The notes beneath the pieces are model-generated. The model did no database searches, had not been told where the DNA came from, and saw nothing but the letters and a program-made list of their open reading frames with translations. From Blastococcus carthaginiensis (lineage in GTDB: Bacteria > Actinomycetota > Actinomycetes > Mycobacteriales > Geodermatophilaceae), in contig NZ_JASNFN010000002.1 in assembly GCF_030731085.1 (NCBI RefSeq), positions 248,001 through 312,000 of the forward strand: DNA of 64,000 nt, read 5' to 3'. Shown here piece after piece: positions 42,978 through 51,691 of this stretch (position 1 is its first letter; each line of letters starts with the position of its first letter). The position numbers and the translations under genes are program-made.

Positions 42978-44572
42978 CGGGCGGTGCTGCCGGACGGCGT
43001 GGCGCCGACCGCCGGCCGGGCGGCACCGAGGGCGCGGACGAAGTGCTGCGCCGCTTCCTGCTGCGCCTGCTCGGCCTTGTCCAGCACCGCGGCGGCACCG
43101 AAGAACTCGTGCATGACGCCCGCGTAATAGCGGTGCGTCGTGGCGACGCCGGCGGCCTCCAGGTTCTCCGCGAACTGCTGCCCCTGGCTGCGCAGCACGT
43201 CGCGCTCGTCGGTGATGACCAGCGTCGGCGGCATGAGCGCCAGCTGCTCGCGGCTCCAGCCGAGCAGGTCGATGCGCGGGTCCTTCGCCGCGTCCGGCTG
43301 CCCCTCGAAGGCGTGCATGGCCATCCAGGAGAGCAACGCCCGGTTCAGCGGGCGCGCATCGGCGGCGTCCTCCATCGACTCGCCGAACTGCTCACCGGTG
43401 GTCACCGGGTAGACGCTCACGATCGCCGCCGGGACGGGCTCGCCTGCCTGCGCGAGCTGGAGCACCGCGGCCGGCGCCATGTTGCCGCCGACGGACTCGC
43501 CGCCGATGCCGATGCGCGACGGGTCGCCGCCGAGCTCGGCGATGTGCTGCACGGTCCACCGGTAGGCGGCCAGGACGTCGTCGTGCGAGGCGGGGAAGAC
43601 CGCCTCGGGCGCCCGCCGGTAGTCGGGGCTGACCACGATGGCGCCGGTCTTGTTGGTCAGGCCGCGGCAGGAGTCGTCGTAGTGGTCGTCGATGTCGAAC
43701 AGCACCCAGCCGCCGCCGTGGATCCACATGATGACCGGCAGGGCCTCGGCCCCGGCGTCCTTGGGCTTGTAGACGCGCATGCGCATCTGCCCGCCGGCGG
43801 CGTCGGGGATCACGATGTCCTCGACCGAGCCGACCTCCTCGGGGCCCTCGAGGCCCTTGTCGGCCATGACCTTCTGGACGGCTTCCTTCGGGCCCGGCTG
43901 CTTGCGCGCCTGGTCGGGCTCGAGGATCTCGAACGGCAGCGGGCCGAGGGAGGAGTGCGCGTCGACGATCGCCTGCGCCTGGGGGTCGAGCAACCCGGAG
44001 GCGTCGGTGGCCATCTCCTTCTTCTTGCCCTCCAGCATGTCGCGGACCTGGTCGAGGGGCTTGGCCAGCATCCCGGCGACCTTCTCGGCGACGCCCTCGC
44101 TCGGGGCGTTCGGGTGCGGCCGGGTGGGCGCCTGCCGCTTGGCGGCCAGGAACTCCTTCCCCAGCTGGGCCATGCGCTCCGGTCCGGCCTTCTGGCGGAA
44201 CTCGGGCAGCTCTTCCTTCTCCTCGTCGTCCACGTGGTGCCGGACGACCTGCATGAGCGAGGTGAGCGCCTGCTCGAACTCCTGCTCCCCCGGCTCGGTG
44301 CGGCCGAGGACGACGAGGATCTCCTTGATCTCCTGGTGCTCGTGCTCGGCGTCGTCGTGCTCGTCGGTCATCCCGATCTCGGTCCAGATCGGGTAGAGCA
44401 CCGTCTCCTCGGCGAACGCGTGCAGCGCCAGCTCGAAGGAGACCTGGTCGACGAGGACGCGGCGGTTGCCGCGGCCGGCTTCCAGGTGCTGGAACTGCCG
44501 CTCGACGATCGCGTGGTCGTCGGCGATCAGGTGGTCGATGTCGCCGGGCAGGGTCGGGTAGTCCAGGGCCAC
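42974..44572 (-). CDS. Fusion of hemerythrin domain and alpha/beta-hydrolase (HSL-type esterase)
   Basis: 532 residues from the GTG at 44572, chosen because AGGAGG stands 6 bases before it. Residues 1-140 are a hemerythrin-like four-helix domain (IADDHAIVERQF, LHAFAEETVLYP, VVRHHVDDEEKEELPEF). A linker contains QAPTRPHPNAP, nearly the same as in the hemerythrin of the formate dehydrogenase operon. Residues 270-530 are an HSL/GDXG esterase: oxyanion motif HGGGW (285-289), nucleophile Ser360 in GGESVGG, Asp in DERDVL, His in GVMHEFF. An iron- or oxygen-sensing esterase is a possible reading. The combination is unusual. Confidence 0.88.
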   Translation of the reverse strand: MALDYPTLPGDIDHLIADDHAIVERQFQHLEAGRGNRRVLVDQVSFELALHAFAEETVLYPIWTEIGMTDEHDDAEHEHQEIKEILVVLGRTEPGEQEFEQALTSLMQVVRHHVDDEEKEELPEFRQKAGPERMAQLGKEFLAAKRQAPTRPHPNAPSEGVAEKVAGMLAKPLDQVRDMLEGKKKEMATDASGLLDPQAQAIVDAHSSLGPLPFEILEPDQARKQPGPKEAVQKVMADKGLEGPEEVGSVEDIVIPDAAGGQMRMRVYKPKDAGAEALPVIMWIHGGGWVLFDIDDHYDDSCRGLTNKTGAIVVSPDYRRAPEAVFPASHDDVLAAYRWTVQHIAELGGDPSRIGIGGESVGGNMAPAAVLQLAQAGEPVPAAIVSVYPVTTGEQFGESMEDAADARPLNRALLSWMAMHAFEGQPDAAKDPRIDLLGWSREQLALMPPTLVITDERDVLRSQGQQFAENLEAAGVATTHRYYAGVMHEFFGAAAVLDKAEQAQQEAAQHFVRALGAARPAVGATPSGSTAR

Positions 44573-44594
44573 GGGTGGCCTCCTCTTCTCTCCG

Positions 44595-45608
44595 TCATGC
44601 ACAACCGGTCGGGGTGGCTCCTACCCACGACCTCGTCGGGCACGCACGGCGATCGGGATGCACCCGGCCGGCGGCGGGCGTCCCCGCGGCCGCCTCGGCG
44701 CGGGGCGGCACCGGCACGGTCTGCAGGTCGGCCGCGACGACGACGTCCCCGCCGAACACCGGCCGAGCCTCGTCGCCGAACCGGCGAGGGTCGTCGTACC
44801 GCTGGGAGAAGTGGGTGAGCACGAGCGTCCGCACCCCGCAGTCGGCGGCCACGGTCGCGGCCTGCCGGGCGGTGAGGTGGCCGTACTCGTGGGCCAACCC
44901 CGCGTCGGCGTCGAGGAAGGTGGACTCGACCACCAGGAGGTCGGCGTCCTCCGCCAGCGCCCACACGGCGTCGCACAGCCGGGTGTCCATCACGAAGGCG
45001 AACCGCTGGCCCGGCCGCGGCGCACTGACCTCCTCCAGGTGCACCACCCGGCCGCCCCGCTCCAGGGTGCCGAGCCGCTGCAGCCGACCCACGTCGGGGC
45101 CGGCGATGCCGTGGCGGGCGAGCCGGTCGGGCAGCATCCGGCGCCCGTCGGGCTCCACCAGGCGGTAACCGTAGGTCTCGACCGGGTGGTCCAGCCGCCG
45201 GGCATCGAGCGTGCCGAAGCCGCCGACCGCGACCGGCCCGTCGCCGGCCACGGCCAGCTCGGGGACGTCGAGCACGTCGTGGAACACCGACGCGGAGCGC
45301 AGCCGGTCGAACCACGGGCGGCCGCCGGCCGGGAAGTGCACCGGCACCGGGTGCGCCACCCGGTCCAGGTTCATGCGCTGCAGCACGCCGGGCAGCCCCA
45401 GGCAGTGGTCACCGTGGAAGTGCGAGATGCAGATCCGGGTGATCGCGCTGCTGGGCACCCCGGCGAGGAGCAGCTGCCGCTGGGTGCCCTCGCCGGGATC
45501 GAAGAGAAGGCCCTCGCCGTCCCAGCGCAGGAGGTACCCGTTGTGGTTGCGATCGCGGGTCGGCGCCTGGCTCGAGGTGCCGAGAACGACGAGCTCGCGC
45601 GCCGACAC
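44595..45608 (-). CDS. rnz: Ribonuclease Z
   Basis: 337 residues, GTG at 45608. Metallo-beta-lactamase fold of the ElaC/RNase Z type, which cuts the 3' trailer of precursor tRNAs. The zinc motif is SHFHGDH (His63, His65, Asp67, His68), preceded by LLFDPGEGTQRQL and GTSSQAPT, with further ligands in FVMDTRL and VLTHFSQRYDD. The last about 35 residues are a low-complexity tail. Normal size is about 300. Upstream is a small acidic-protein gene 10 bp away. Confidence 0.9.
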   Translation of the reverse strand: MSARELVVLGTSSQAPTRDRNHNGYLLRWDGEGLLFDPGEGTQRQLLLAGVPSSAITRICISHFHGDHCLGLPGVLQRMNLDRVAHPVPVHFPAGGRPWFDRLRSASVFHDVLDVPELAVAGDGPVAVGGFGTLDARRLDHPVETYGYRLVEPDGRRMLPDRLARHGIAGPDVGRLQRLGTLERGGRVVHLEEVSAPRPGQRFAFVMDTRLCDAVWALAEDADLLVVESTFLDADAGLAHEYGHLTARQAATVAADCGVRTLVLTHFSQRYDDPRRFGDEARPVFGGDVVVAADLQTVPVPPRAEAAAGTPAAGRVHPDRRACPTRSWVGATPTGCA

Positions 45609-45618
45609 CGCGGCCTCC

Positions 45619-45774
45619 TCAGGCCGGGTCGGCCGGCTCCTGGCCCATCGCCTCGTCGACGGAGGTCTCCCCGCCGGTGCGACCGCCGCCGGGGCGGGCC
45701 GGGTCCTCGCCCACGCTGGCGTGCGACCCCTCGTCGGTCGGCTCGGCCTGTCCCTGGGTGTTCGGGTCGGTCAT
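45619..45774 (-). CDS. Small acidic protein of 51 residues, unknown
   Basis: ATG at 45774 has a strong ribosome site (GGAGGAG, 6 bases before). 51 residues, no hydrophobic segment, rich in Asp, Glu, Gly and Pro: begins MTDPNTQGQAEPTDEG and ends AMGQEPADPA. Probably intrinsically disordered. It lies 10 bp before ribonuclease Z and is likely cotranscribed. Coding potential is supported by the start region and the codon use but not by a known family. Confidence 0.55.
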   Translation of the reverse strand: MTDPNTQGQAEPTDEGSHASVGEDPARPGGGRTGGETSVDEAMGQEPADPA

Positions 45775-45817
45775 CCCACTCTCCTCCGTCGGTCCGGCGT
45801 CCGTGCCCCCATCGTGG

Positions 45818-45849
45818 CCGCGAGCCGGGCCCGCCGCGAGCCGGGCCCG
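45818..45849. repeat. Tandem direct repeat, two copies of 16 bp
   Basis: CCGCGAGCCGGGCCCG occurs twice head to tail at 45818-45833 and 45834-45849, in the gap between the small acidic-protein gene and the dioxygenase gene end. No function is evident; short GC repeats of this kind arise by slippage. Confidence 0.6.
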
Positions 45850-45888
45850 TCGGCGGACCGGCCCGGACGCGGCAGGTGGTGGTGCCCC

Positions 45889-46752
45889 TCAGCCCTGCCG
45901 CTGGAGCACGAAGTCGTAGCGCGACTCCAGCCACGGCACGTCGATCGAGCCACCGTCGGGCGTGGCGCCCGGCTCCCGCTCCTCGAAGGAGGTCACGAGC
46001 TCCTGCTTGGTGCCGAAGACGACGTCGCTGTCCAGGTACTGCGCGCCCTCCTGGAACAGGTGGGTGATCAACGGCTCGAAGCCCGGCACGTTGATCAGGA
46101 AGTGGATGTGCGCCGGCCGGAAGTGGCTGATCTCCGTGCGCGCCACCAGGTCGCCGACCGGGCCGTCCATCGGGATCGTGTAGCCCAGCGGCGCGATCGT
46201 GCGCAGGCAGTAGCGGCCGTCGTCGTCCGTCGTGTACTTGGCGCGCAGCCGGGCCTCGTCGATGTCGGGGATCTGGGACTCGTACGCGCCCTCGGTGTCG
46301 GCCTGCCACACGTCGAGGACCGCGCCGGCCACCGGGGCGCCGTCGAGGTCGGTGACCCGGCCGTGCAGGTACAGCGGGGTGCCGGGCAGCCCCTCGGACA
46401 TGTCCTCGCCGTGGCCGAGCTCGGGCGAGCCCTCGATGTGGAAGGGCCCCAGCACCGTGGCCGGGGTCGCCCGCGGGTCCAGCCGGTGGTTCATCTGGAC
46501 GACGAGCATCGACAGGCCGAGCACGTCGGAGGCGAGGATGAACTCCTCGCGCTTCTCGGTGCTGATCTGCCCCGTGGCGGTCAGCCACTGGACGGCGGAC
46601 ATCCACTCGTCCTCGGTCAGCCGCACCTCGCGGGCGAAGTCGTGCAGGTGCCGCACGAGCGCGGTCATGACCTCCGCCAGCCGCGGATCGCGGGCGGTGG
46701 CCCAGCGCTCCACCGCGAGCTCGGTGATGTTCTTCTCGGTCACCAGGTGCAC
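45889..46752 (-). CDS. Intradiol ring-cleavage dioxygenase (hydroxyquinol or catechol 1,2-dioxygenase)
   Basis: 287 residues, GTG at 46752 with AGGAGG 6 bases before it. N-terminal helical linker domain (about 1-95, LASDVLGLSMLVVQMNH), then the beta-sandwich catalytic domain: TVLGPFHIEGSPE, DVWQADTEGAYE, the Tyr iron ligand in AKYTTDDDGRYCLRTI, and HFRPAHIHFLI with the two His ligands. The linker domain and HFRPAHIHF resemble hydroxyquinol 1,2-dioxygenase. It opens catechol-type rings to muconates or maleylacetate. No muconate or maleylacetate gene is visible next to it. A zinc dehydrogenase gene lies 83 bp upstream. Confidence 0.88.
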   Translation of the reverse strand: MHLVTEKNITELAVERWATARDPRLAEVMTALVRHLHDFAREVRLTEDEWMSAVQWLTATGQISTEKREEFILASDVLGLSMLVVQMNHRLDPRATPATVLGPFHIEGSPELGHGEDMSEGLPGTPLYLHGRVTDLDGAPVAGAVLDVWQADTEGAYESQIPDIDEARLRAKYTTDDDGRYCLRTIAPLGYTIPMDGPVGDLVARTEISHFRPAHIHFLINVPGFEPLITHLFQEGAQYLDSDVVFGTKQELVTSFEEREPGATPDGGSIDVPWLESRYDFVLQRQG

Positions 46753-46834
46753 GACGGTCCTCCTGCCGTCCGGCGCGACCGGGTGCCGGCCGCGCGGTTC
46801 CTCCCCCCGCGGTTCCCGCGCGGGGCCTGCTCGT

Positions 46835-47806
46835 TCAGGGCGTCAGGACCAGCCGGACACCGGGGTCGCCCGTCGCCTGCCGCCGCCACGCGGTGGCGAC
46901 GTCGGCGAGCGGCACCTGCTCGTGCGCGACGGCCAGCCGGCCGGCCGCCGCCTCGCGTGCGATCGCGCCGACGGACTCGGCGCGCTGCGCCGCGGTCAGC
47001 GCGTTGTTCGTGTAGCCGAGCACCGACGCCGCCTTCCCCCGCAGCACCGCGGAGGAGAACTCCGCGGTGTCCCCCGAGGCGCCGCCCAGGTTCACCAGCC
47101 GCCCGCCCGCCGAGAGCGCCCGGGCGGCGGCCGTGGCCGCCACGCCGAAGACGGGGTCGACGACGAGGTCCAGCCGCCCGCCGGCCGCGTCGGCGAACCG
47201 CTCCGCGAGCGCGTCGGCACCGGCGTCCAGCGCCACCACCGCGTCGGCGCCGGCGGCCAGCGCCCGGTCGCGGGCCGCGGCCGAGCGCGCCGCCGCCACC
47301 ACCCGGCCGGCGCCCAGCAGCCGCGCCGCGCCGACCGCCGCCTGGCCGACCGCCCCGCCCGCGCCGAGCACGAGCACGTGCTCGCCCGGCCGCAACCCGC
47401 CGCGCCAGGTGAGCGACATCCAGGCGGCGACGGCGGAGAGCCCGAGGGCGGCCAGGGCGGCGTCGGGGACGTCGGCGTCCACGGGGACGACGTCGTCGGC
47501 CGCCACCGCGCAGCGCTCTGCGAGGCTGCCGTCGCCGGGGGCCATGCCGGCGGTCGTGCTGAACCAGACCCGCGTGCCCGCGGCCGCGCCCGGCCCGCTC
47601 TCGACCACGCCCACCCCCTGCACCCCGGGCACGTAGGGCACCGCGGGCCGCCCGAAGTACGAGGTGCCCGACGCGCACAGCAGGTCGAGCGGGACCAGCG
47701 GCGCCGCGGTCACCCGGACGACGGTGCGGTCACTGCCGGGCCCGGGGTCGGGGTGCTCGCGCAGCTCCGGGGTCTCCCCCGGCGTGTGCAGGACGGCGGC
47801 GCGCAC
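46835..47806 (-). CDS. Zinc-binding dehydrogenase / quinone oxidoreductase family (MDR)
   Basis: 323 residues, GTG at 47806. Medium-chain reductase fold with GroES-like N-terminal domain (MRAAVLHTPGETPELRE, GVQGVGVVESGPG) and Rossmann domain HVLVLGAGGAVGQAAVGAARLLGAG for NAD(P)H. The structural and catalytic zinc cysteines are absent, which puts it with the quinone oxidoreductase/enoyl reductase branch. Located between the dioxygenase and the citryl-CoA lyase-like gene; the gap to the latter is 10 bp. Likely reduces an unsaturated intermediate of the catabolic route. Confidence 0.83.
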   Translation of the reverse strand: MRAAVLHTPGETPELREHPDPGPGSDRTVVRVTAAPLVPLDLLCASGTSYFGRPAVPYVPGVQGVGVVESGPGAAAGTRVWFSTTAGMAPGDGSLAERCAVAADDVVPVDADVPDAALAALGLSAVAAWMSLTWRGGLRPGEHVLVLGAGGAVGQAAVGAARLLGAGRVVAAARSAAARDRALAAGADAVVALDAGADALAERFADAAGGRLDLVVDPVFGVAATAAARALSAGGRLVNLGGASGDTAEFSSAVLRGKAASVLGYTNNALTAAQRAESVGAIAREAAAGRLAVAHEQVPLADVATAWRRQATGDPGVRLVLTP

Positions 47807-47816
47807 GGCCGGCCCC

Positions 47817-48662
47817 TCAGCCCTGCGGTCCGGCGCCGGGCAGCGGCGCGGGGACGAAGGGATCGGGCTCGACCGGCCGGTTGTTCAGGTCGACCGAGAG
47901 GAAGACGTCGTTGGCCACCGGGTGCCGCAGCTCCTCGGCGAGCTGGCCGATCAGCCCGGCGGTGCGGGCGAGCAGCGCGAACCCGCGCAGCAGCTCCATC
48001 GGCAGCCCCAGGTCCGCCAGGGCGGCACCGCAGACGCCGGCGCCGTTGAGCGGGAGCCGCTTGCCGAGCACCTGGTCGTGGGTGCGGCCGATGGCGGCGA
48101 ACAGCTGCAGGTGCGGGCCGACCAGGCGCTCCTCGGCGGCGATCTCGAACAGCCGCGGGGTGCGCGGGTCGCCCTGCTTGTGCACGTGGTGGCCGAGCCC
48201 GGGGACGAACCGGCCGGCGGCCCGCTGCGCCGTCACCGTCTCCAGGGCGAGCGCGTCCCAGCCGGCGTCGTCGTCGGGCAGGTCGCCGTTCACCGAGGTG
48301 AGGACGCCGTGCAGGAAGCGGCCGCAGTCCTCGGTGACGCCCAGGAAGCGGGACCCGCCACCCAGCAGACCGGCGGCCAGGGCGCCCTGGATCGAGTCGG
48401 GTGCCGACAGGTAGGTGAGCCGGGTGACGATCGCGGTCGGCGTGAAGCCGTGGTCGGCGAGCGCGGCGAGCACCGCCTCGAACACGCGGGTCTCGCCCGG
48501 CGCCGGCCGCCGCTGGGTGGCCAGCCAGAAGGCCAGCTCCCCGAAGCCCACGGTGCCCATGACGTCGCGGGCGAGGTCCGTGCCGAGGAGGGTGATCGAC
48601 TCCAGGCTCGAGGCGCCGAGCGCCGTCCGGTACTGCAGGTGCTGCGGGTGCTCGGCGGTCAC
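47817..48662 (-). CDS. Citryl-CoA lyase-like protein (citrate synthase superfamily)
   Basis: 281 residues from the GTG at 48662, which overlaps the CoA-transferase stop by 4 bp. All-helical citrate synthase-type domain, short form: FGELAFWLATQRRPAPGE, SAPDSIQGALAAGLLGGGSRFLG, GLGHHVHKQGDPRTPRLF and LPLNGAGVCGAALADLGLP, where the conserved catalytic His/Asp surroundings (GxGHxxxxxxDPR) can be seen. Families annotated as citryl-CoA lyase in actinobacteria catalyse retro-Claisen cleavage of CoA esters. With the CoA-transferase next to it, a route of activation followed by C-C cleavage is inferred. Confidence 0.8.
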   Translation of the reverse strand: MTAEHPQHLQYRTALGASSLESITLLGTDLARDVMGTVGFGELAFWLATQRRPAPGETRVFEAVLAALADHGFTPTAIVTRLTYLSAPDSIQGALAAGLLGGGSRFLGVTEDCGRFLHGVLTSVNGDLPDDDAGWDALALETVTAQRAAGRFVPGLGHHVHKQGDPRTPRLFEIAAEERLVGPHLQLFAAIGRTHDQVLGKRLPLNGAGVCGAALADLGLPMELLRGFALLARTAGLIGQLAEELRHPVANDVFLSVDLNNRPVEPDPFVPAPLPGAGPQG

Positions 48663-49849
48663 CGGGCCTCCTCCTCGGGTGCGCTCAGCCAGCGGCGGAT
48701 CTCCGCGCCGTGCTCGTCCAGGCCCGGCGGCGGCAGCCGGTAGGCCGGCGGCGTCTCGGAGAAGGTGATCGGGTTGCGCACGGTCGGCACCGCGGCCGCA
48801 CCCTCCCCCACCTCGACGACGGGGTCCAGGCCCACCTCCTGCGCGAAGGCCACGCCCTGGTCGATCGTGTTGATCGGCCCGCAGGGCACGCCGGCGCCGA
48901 TGATGTCGCGGAACCACTCCTGCTTGGTACGGGTGCGCAGCCGCTCCACCAGCAGCGGGCGCAGCTCGTCGCGGTTGGCGGTGCGGTCCTCGTTGCGGCT
49001 GAACCGCGGGTCGTCGGCCAGCTCCGGTACGCCCAGCACCTCCACCAGCTTGCGGAACTGGCCGTTGTTGCCGGCGGTGACGATCAGGTCGCCGTCGGCG
49101 CAGGGCAGCGGTTCGTACGGGAACAGGCTGGGGTGGCTGTTGCCCATCCGGAAGGGCACCACGCCGCCGGCGACGTAGGCGCTGGTCTGGTTGACCAGAC
49201 CCGAGAGCGCCGAGGAGAGCAGGTTGACCTCGATGTGCTGCCCCCGCCCGGTGGCGTGCCGGTGGTTCAGCGCCGAGAGCACCCCGATCGTGGCGTGCAG
49301 GCCGGCCATCACGTCGAAGAGCGCGACCCCGCCGCGGTAGGGCGACCCGGCGGGGTCACCGGTCAGGCTCATGAACCCCGAGATCGCCTGCACGATGAGG
49401 TCGTAGCCCGGCAGCGACGCGCCCTCGGGCGCGCTGCCGAAACCGCTGACGGAGGCGTAGACGACGCCGGGGTTGGTGCGCGCGACGGCGTCGTAGTCCA
49501 GCCCGAAGCGGGCCAGCCCGCCCGGCTTGAAGTTCTCCACGAAGACGTCGGCCCGCCGCGCCAGCTCCTGCGCGACCGCCTGGTCGGCCGGGTCCTTGAG
49601 GTCGAGGGCGACCGAGCGTTTGTTGCGGTTGGCGCCCATGTAGTACGTCGAGACGCCGTCGCGGACGGGCGGCTGCCAGGTGCGGGTGTCGTCGCCGTGC
49701 GGCCCCTCGACCTTGACCACCTCCGCCCCGAGGTCGGCGAGCAGCATCGTGGCGTAGGGCCCGGCCAGGATGCGGGAGAAGTCCGCCACCAGCAGGCCGG
49801 AGAGAGGGCCGGTCGCCGGTCCCCCGGAGTCCTCGGCGTCAGCGCTCAT
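48659..49849 (-). CDS. CaiB/BaiF family CoA-transferase (class III)
   Basis: 396 residues from the ATG at 49849. Type III CoA-transferase fold: LLVADFSRILAGPYATMLLADLGAEVVKVE, NRNKRSVALDLKD, FVENFKPGGLARFGLDY and the catalytic aspartate in SLPGYDLIVQAISGFMSLTG. PCGPINTIDQ near the C-terminus is typical of the second domain. Moves CoA from a donor (often succinyl-CoA) to a carboxylic acid. First gene of the leftward catabolic operon, whose promoter is in the 232-bp divergent region. Confidence 0.9.
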   Translation of the reverse strand: MSADAEDSGGPATGPLSGLLVADFSRILAGPYATMLLADLGAEVVKVEGPHGDDTRTWQPPVRDGVSTYYMGANRNKRSVALDLKDPADQAVAQELARRADVFVENFKPGGLARFGLDYDAVARTNPGVVYASVSGFGSAPEGASLPGYDLIVQAISGFMSLTGDPAGSPYRGGVALFDVMAGLHATIGVLSALNHRHATGRGQHIEVNLLSSALSGLVNQTSAYVAGGVVPFRMGNSHPSLFPYEPLPCADGDLIVTAGNNGQFRKLVEVLGVPELADDPRFSRNEDRTANRDELRPLLVERLRTRTKQEWFRDIIGAGVPCGPINTIDQGVAFAQEVGLDPVVEVGEGAAAVPTVRNPITFSETPPAYRLPPPGLDEHGAEIRRWLSAPEEEAR

Positions 49850-49931
49850 CCGGGATGCACCCTCCTCGTCGTCGACGCGCGCGGACGACCGTCCGCAAAT
49901 CGGCGTCCGCAGTCTCCGGCGCCCGCGGAAG

Positions 49932-49986
49932 GCTGTCAACCGCGGTCCGTGGCGCAGGACGGACCGACGCTGCACCGGTTGACAGC
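49932..49986. promoter_or_regulatory. Inverted repeat with divergent -35 boxes, probable IclR operator/promoter region
   Basis: GCTGTCAACC (49932-49941) and GGTTGACAGC (49977-49986) are a perfect 10-bp inverted repeat. Each arm contains TTGACA pointing outward: + strand at 49979-49984, then 17 bp and CATCGT; - strand at 49939-49934, then 17 bp and GAGACT. Both match a -35 box well and a -10 box poorly. The region separates the CoA-transferase operon from the amidohydrolase-iclR operon, so the IclR protein is a natural candidate to bind here. Nothing else notable is seen in 49850-50081. Confidence 0.5.
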
Positions 49987-50081
49987 GCCGGTCGCACCGG
50001 ACATCGTGACGAAGGTCGCACTGGGTGTCCGCTGCACGGACGCTGGTCCGGCGACGCGACGACGACGTCCAGGAGGAGACG

Positions 50082-51602
50082 ATGACCCACTCCGAACCCG
50101 CTCCGGCGGCCGGCCGTCCGGTGGTCCTGCGCGGCGGGACCGTGCTGACCATGGACGAGACCTGCACCGTCCTGCCCGACGCGGACGTGCTGGTCGTGGA
50201 CGACCGCATCGCCGCCGTCGGGCCGGCGCTGGAGGTGCCCGAGGGCACGCAGGAGATCGACGCCCGCGGCGGCATCGTGATGCCCGGGATGATCGACACC
50301 CACCGGCACATGTGGCAGACCGCGATGCGCGGCTACGGCGCCGACTGGACGCTCACGCAGTACTTCGTCTGGTACTACCTCGAGCACGGGCGGAAGTTCC
50401 GGCCCGAGGACGTCGCGGCGGGCAACCGGCTCTCGGCCCTGGAGGCGCTGGAGGCCGGCGTCACCACCACCGTCGACTGGTCGCACGGGCTGCAGTCGGT
50501 CGACCACGCCGAGGCCGCCGTCGAGGCGCTGCGCTCGGTGCCGGGCCGCTTCGTCCTGGCCTACGGCAACATCCAGGCCGCGCCGTGGGAGTGGACCGCC
50601 GACCCGGCCGTCCGCGCCTTCCTCGAGCGGCACCGCGACGCCGCCGACGGCATGCTGGGCCTGCAGCTGGCCTTCGACGTCACCGGCGACCCCGCCTTCC
50701 CCGAGAAGGCCGCCTTCGAGGTGGCCCGCGAGCTGGGCCTGCCGGTCACCACGCACGCCGGCGTCTGGGGCGCCACGAACGACGACGGCATCCGGCTCAT
50801 GCACGAGCACGGCTTCATGACCCCCGAGACGGTCTACGTCCACGCCGCCACCCTCACCCCTGACTCCTACCACCGCATCGCCGCCACCGGCGGGTCGATC
50901 TCGGTGTCGACGGAGTCCGAGCAGAGCGCCGGGCAGGGGTACCCGCCCACCTGGCAGGTGCGCTCGCACGGCATCCCGGTGTCGCTGTCGATGGACACCA
51001 GCGTGTGGTGGAGCGGTGACCTGTTCTCCGCGATGCGCACCACGCTGGGCGCCGACCGCTCCCGCGAGCACTTCGAGGCGCACCTGACCGGCGAGACGGT
51101 CACCCACCTGCAGCTGCGCGCGCAGGACGTCGTCCAGTGGGCCACCCGCGGCGGGGCGCTGGCGCTCGGCCGCGACGACCTGGGCACCCTGCAGCCGGGC
51201 AGGAAGGCCGACGTCGTCCTGATCAAGAACGATGCCTCGCCGGTCTCCTTCCCGCTGCTCAACCCGTTCGGCCACGTCGCCTTCCAGGCGCAGCGCGGCG
51301 ACGTGCACACGGTGCTGGTCGACGGCCGGGTCGTGAAGCACGCGCACCGCCTGGTCGACGTCGACCTGGCCGCCGTCCGCCGGGAGGTCGACGCGACCGT
51401 GGACCACCTGCGCGGCGCGATGGGCGAGGAGGCGTGGGCCGGTGGCATGTACCCCGACCTGCCCGGCACCGAGGTGCTCGACAACCCGTACCAGTACACC
51501 GAGTACAAGTCGCACGGCACGCACGCCGCCCGCGAGCAGGTGTTCGAGGAGCACCTGGCCACCGAGCGGCCGGCCGGCGAGCAGCCGACCCGGCACCACT
51601 GA
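50082..51602 (+). CDS. Amidohydrolase, ATZ/TRZ/cytosine deaminase-like family
   Basis: 506 residues, ATG at 50082 preceded by AGGAGGAG. Amidohydrolase-superfamily barrel with flanking beta domain: VLRGGTVLTMDETCTVLPDADVL, the metal motif GMIDTHRHMWQT (HxH), TTHAGVWGATND, and SLSMDTSVWWSGDLF with the metal-binding aspartate. C-terminal DDLGTLQPGRKADVVLI and VVKHAHRL are typical of N-acyl or aminohydrolases acting on ring amines. Likely deaminates or opens an N-containing substrate of the local pathway; the substrate is unknown. An iclR gene follows. Confidence 0.87.
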   Translation: MTHSEPAPAAGRPVVLRGGTVLTMDETCTVLPDADVLVVDDRIAAVGPALEVPEGTQEIDARGGIVMPGMIDTHRHMWQTAMRGYGADWTLTQYFVWYYLEHGRKFRPEDVAAGNRLSALEALEAGVTTTVDWSHGLQSVDHAEAAVEALRSVPGRFVLAYGNIQAAPWEWTADPAVRAFLERHRDAADGMLGLQLAFDVTGDPAFPEKAAFEVARELGLPVTTHAGVWGATNDDGIRLMHEHGFMTPETVYVHAATLTPDSYHRIAATGGSISVSTESEQSAGQGYPPTWQVRSHGIPVSLSMDTSVWWSGDLFSAMRTTLGADRSREHFEAHLTGETVTHLQLRAQDVVQWATRGGALALGRDDLGTLQPGRKADVVLIKNDASPVSFPLLNPFGHVAFQAQRGDVHTVLVDGRVVKHAHRLVDVDLAAVRREVDATVDHLRGAMGEEAWAGGMYPDLPGTEVLDNPYQYTEYKSHGTHAAREQVFEEHLATERPAGEQPTRHH

Positions 51603-51614
51603 GCGCACCGGCCC

Positions 51615-51658
51615 GGCGGTCTCGCACACTCCCGGCAGCGGGTGCGTGCGGGACCGCC
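51615..51658 (+). terminator. Hairpin between amidohydrolase and iclR genes
   Basis: GGCGGTCTCGCAC (51615-51627) pairs with GTGCGGGACCGCC (51646-51658), 13 bp with one G-T pair; the loop can form an inner CCCG/CGGG stem. No T-run follows, as is common for actinobacterial terminators. It begins 13 bases after the amidohydrolase stop. Confidence 0.6.
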
Positions 51659-51691
51659 GCGCCACCGCGGCACCGAGAGAGGACGACGGAC

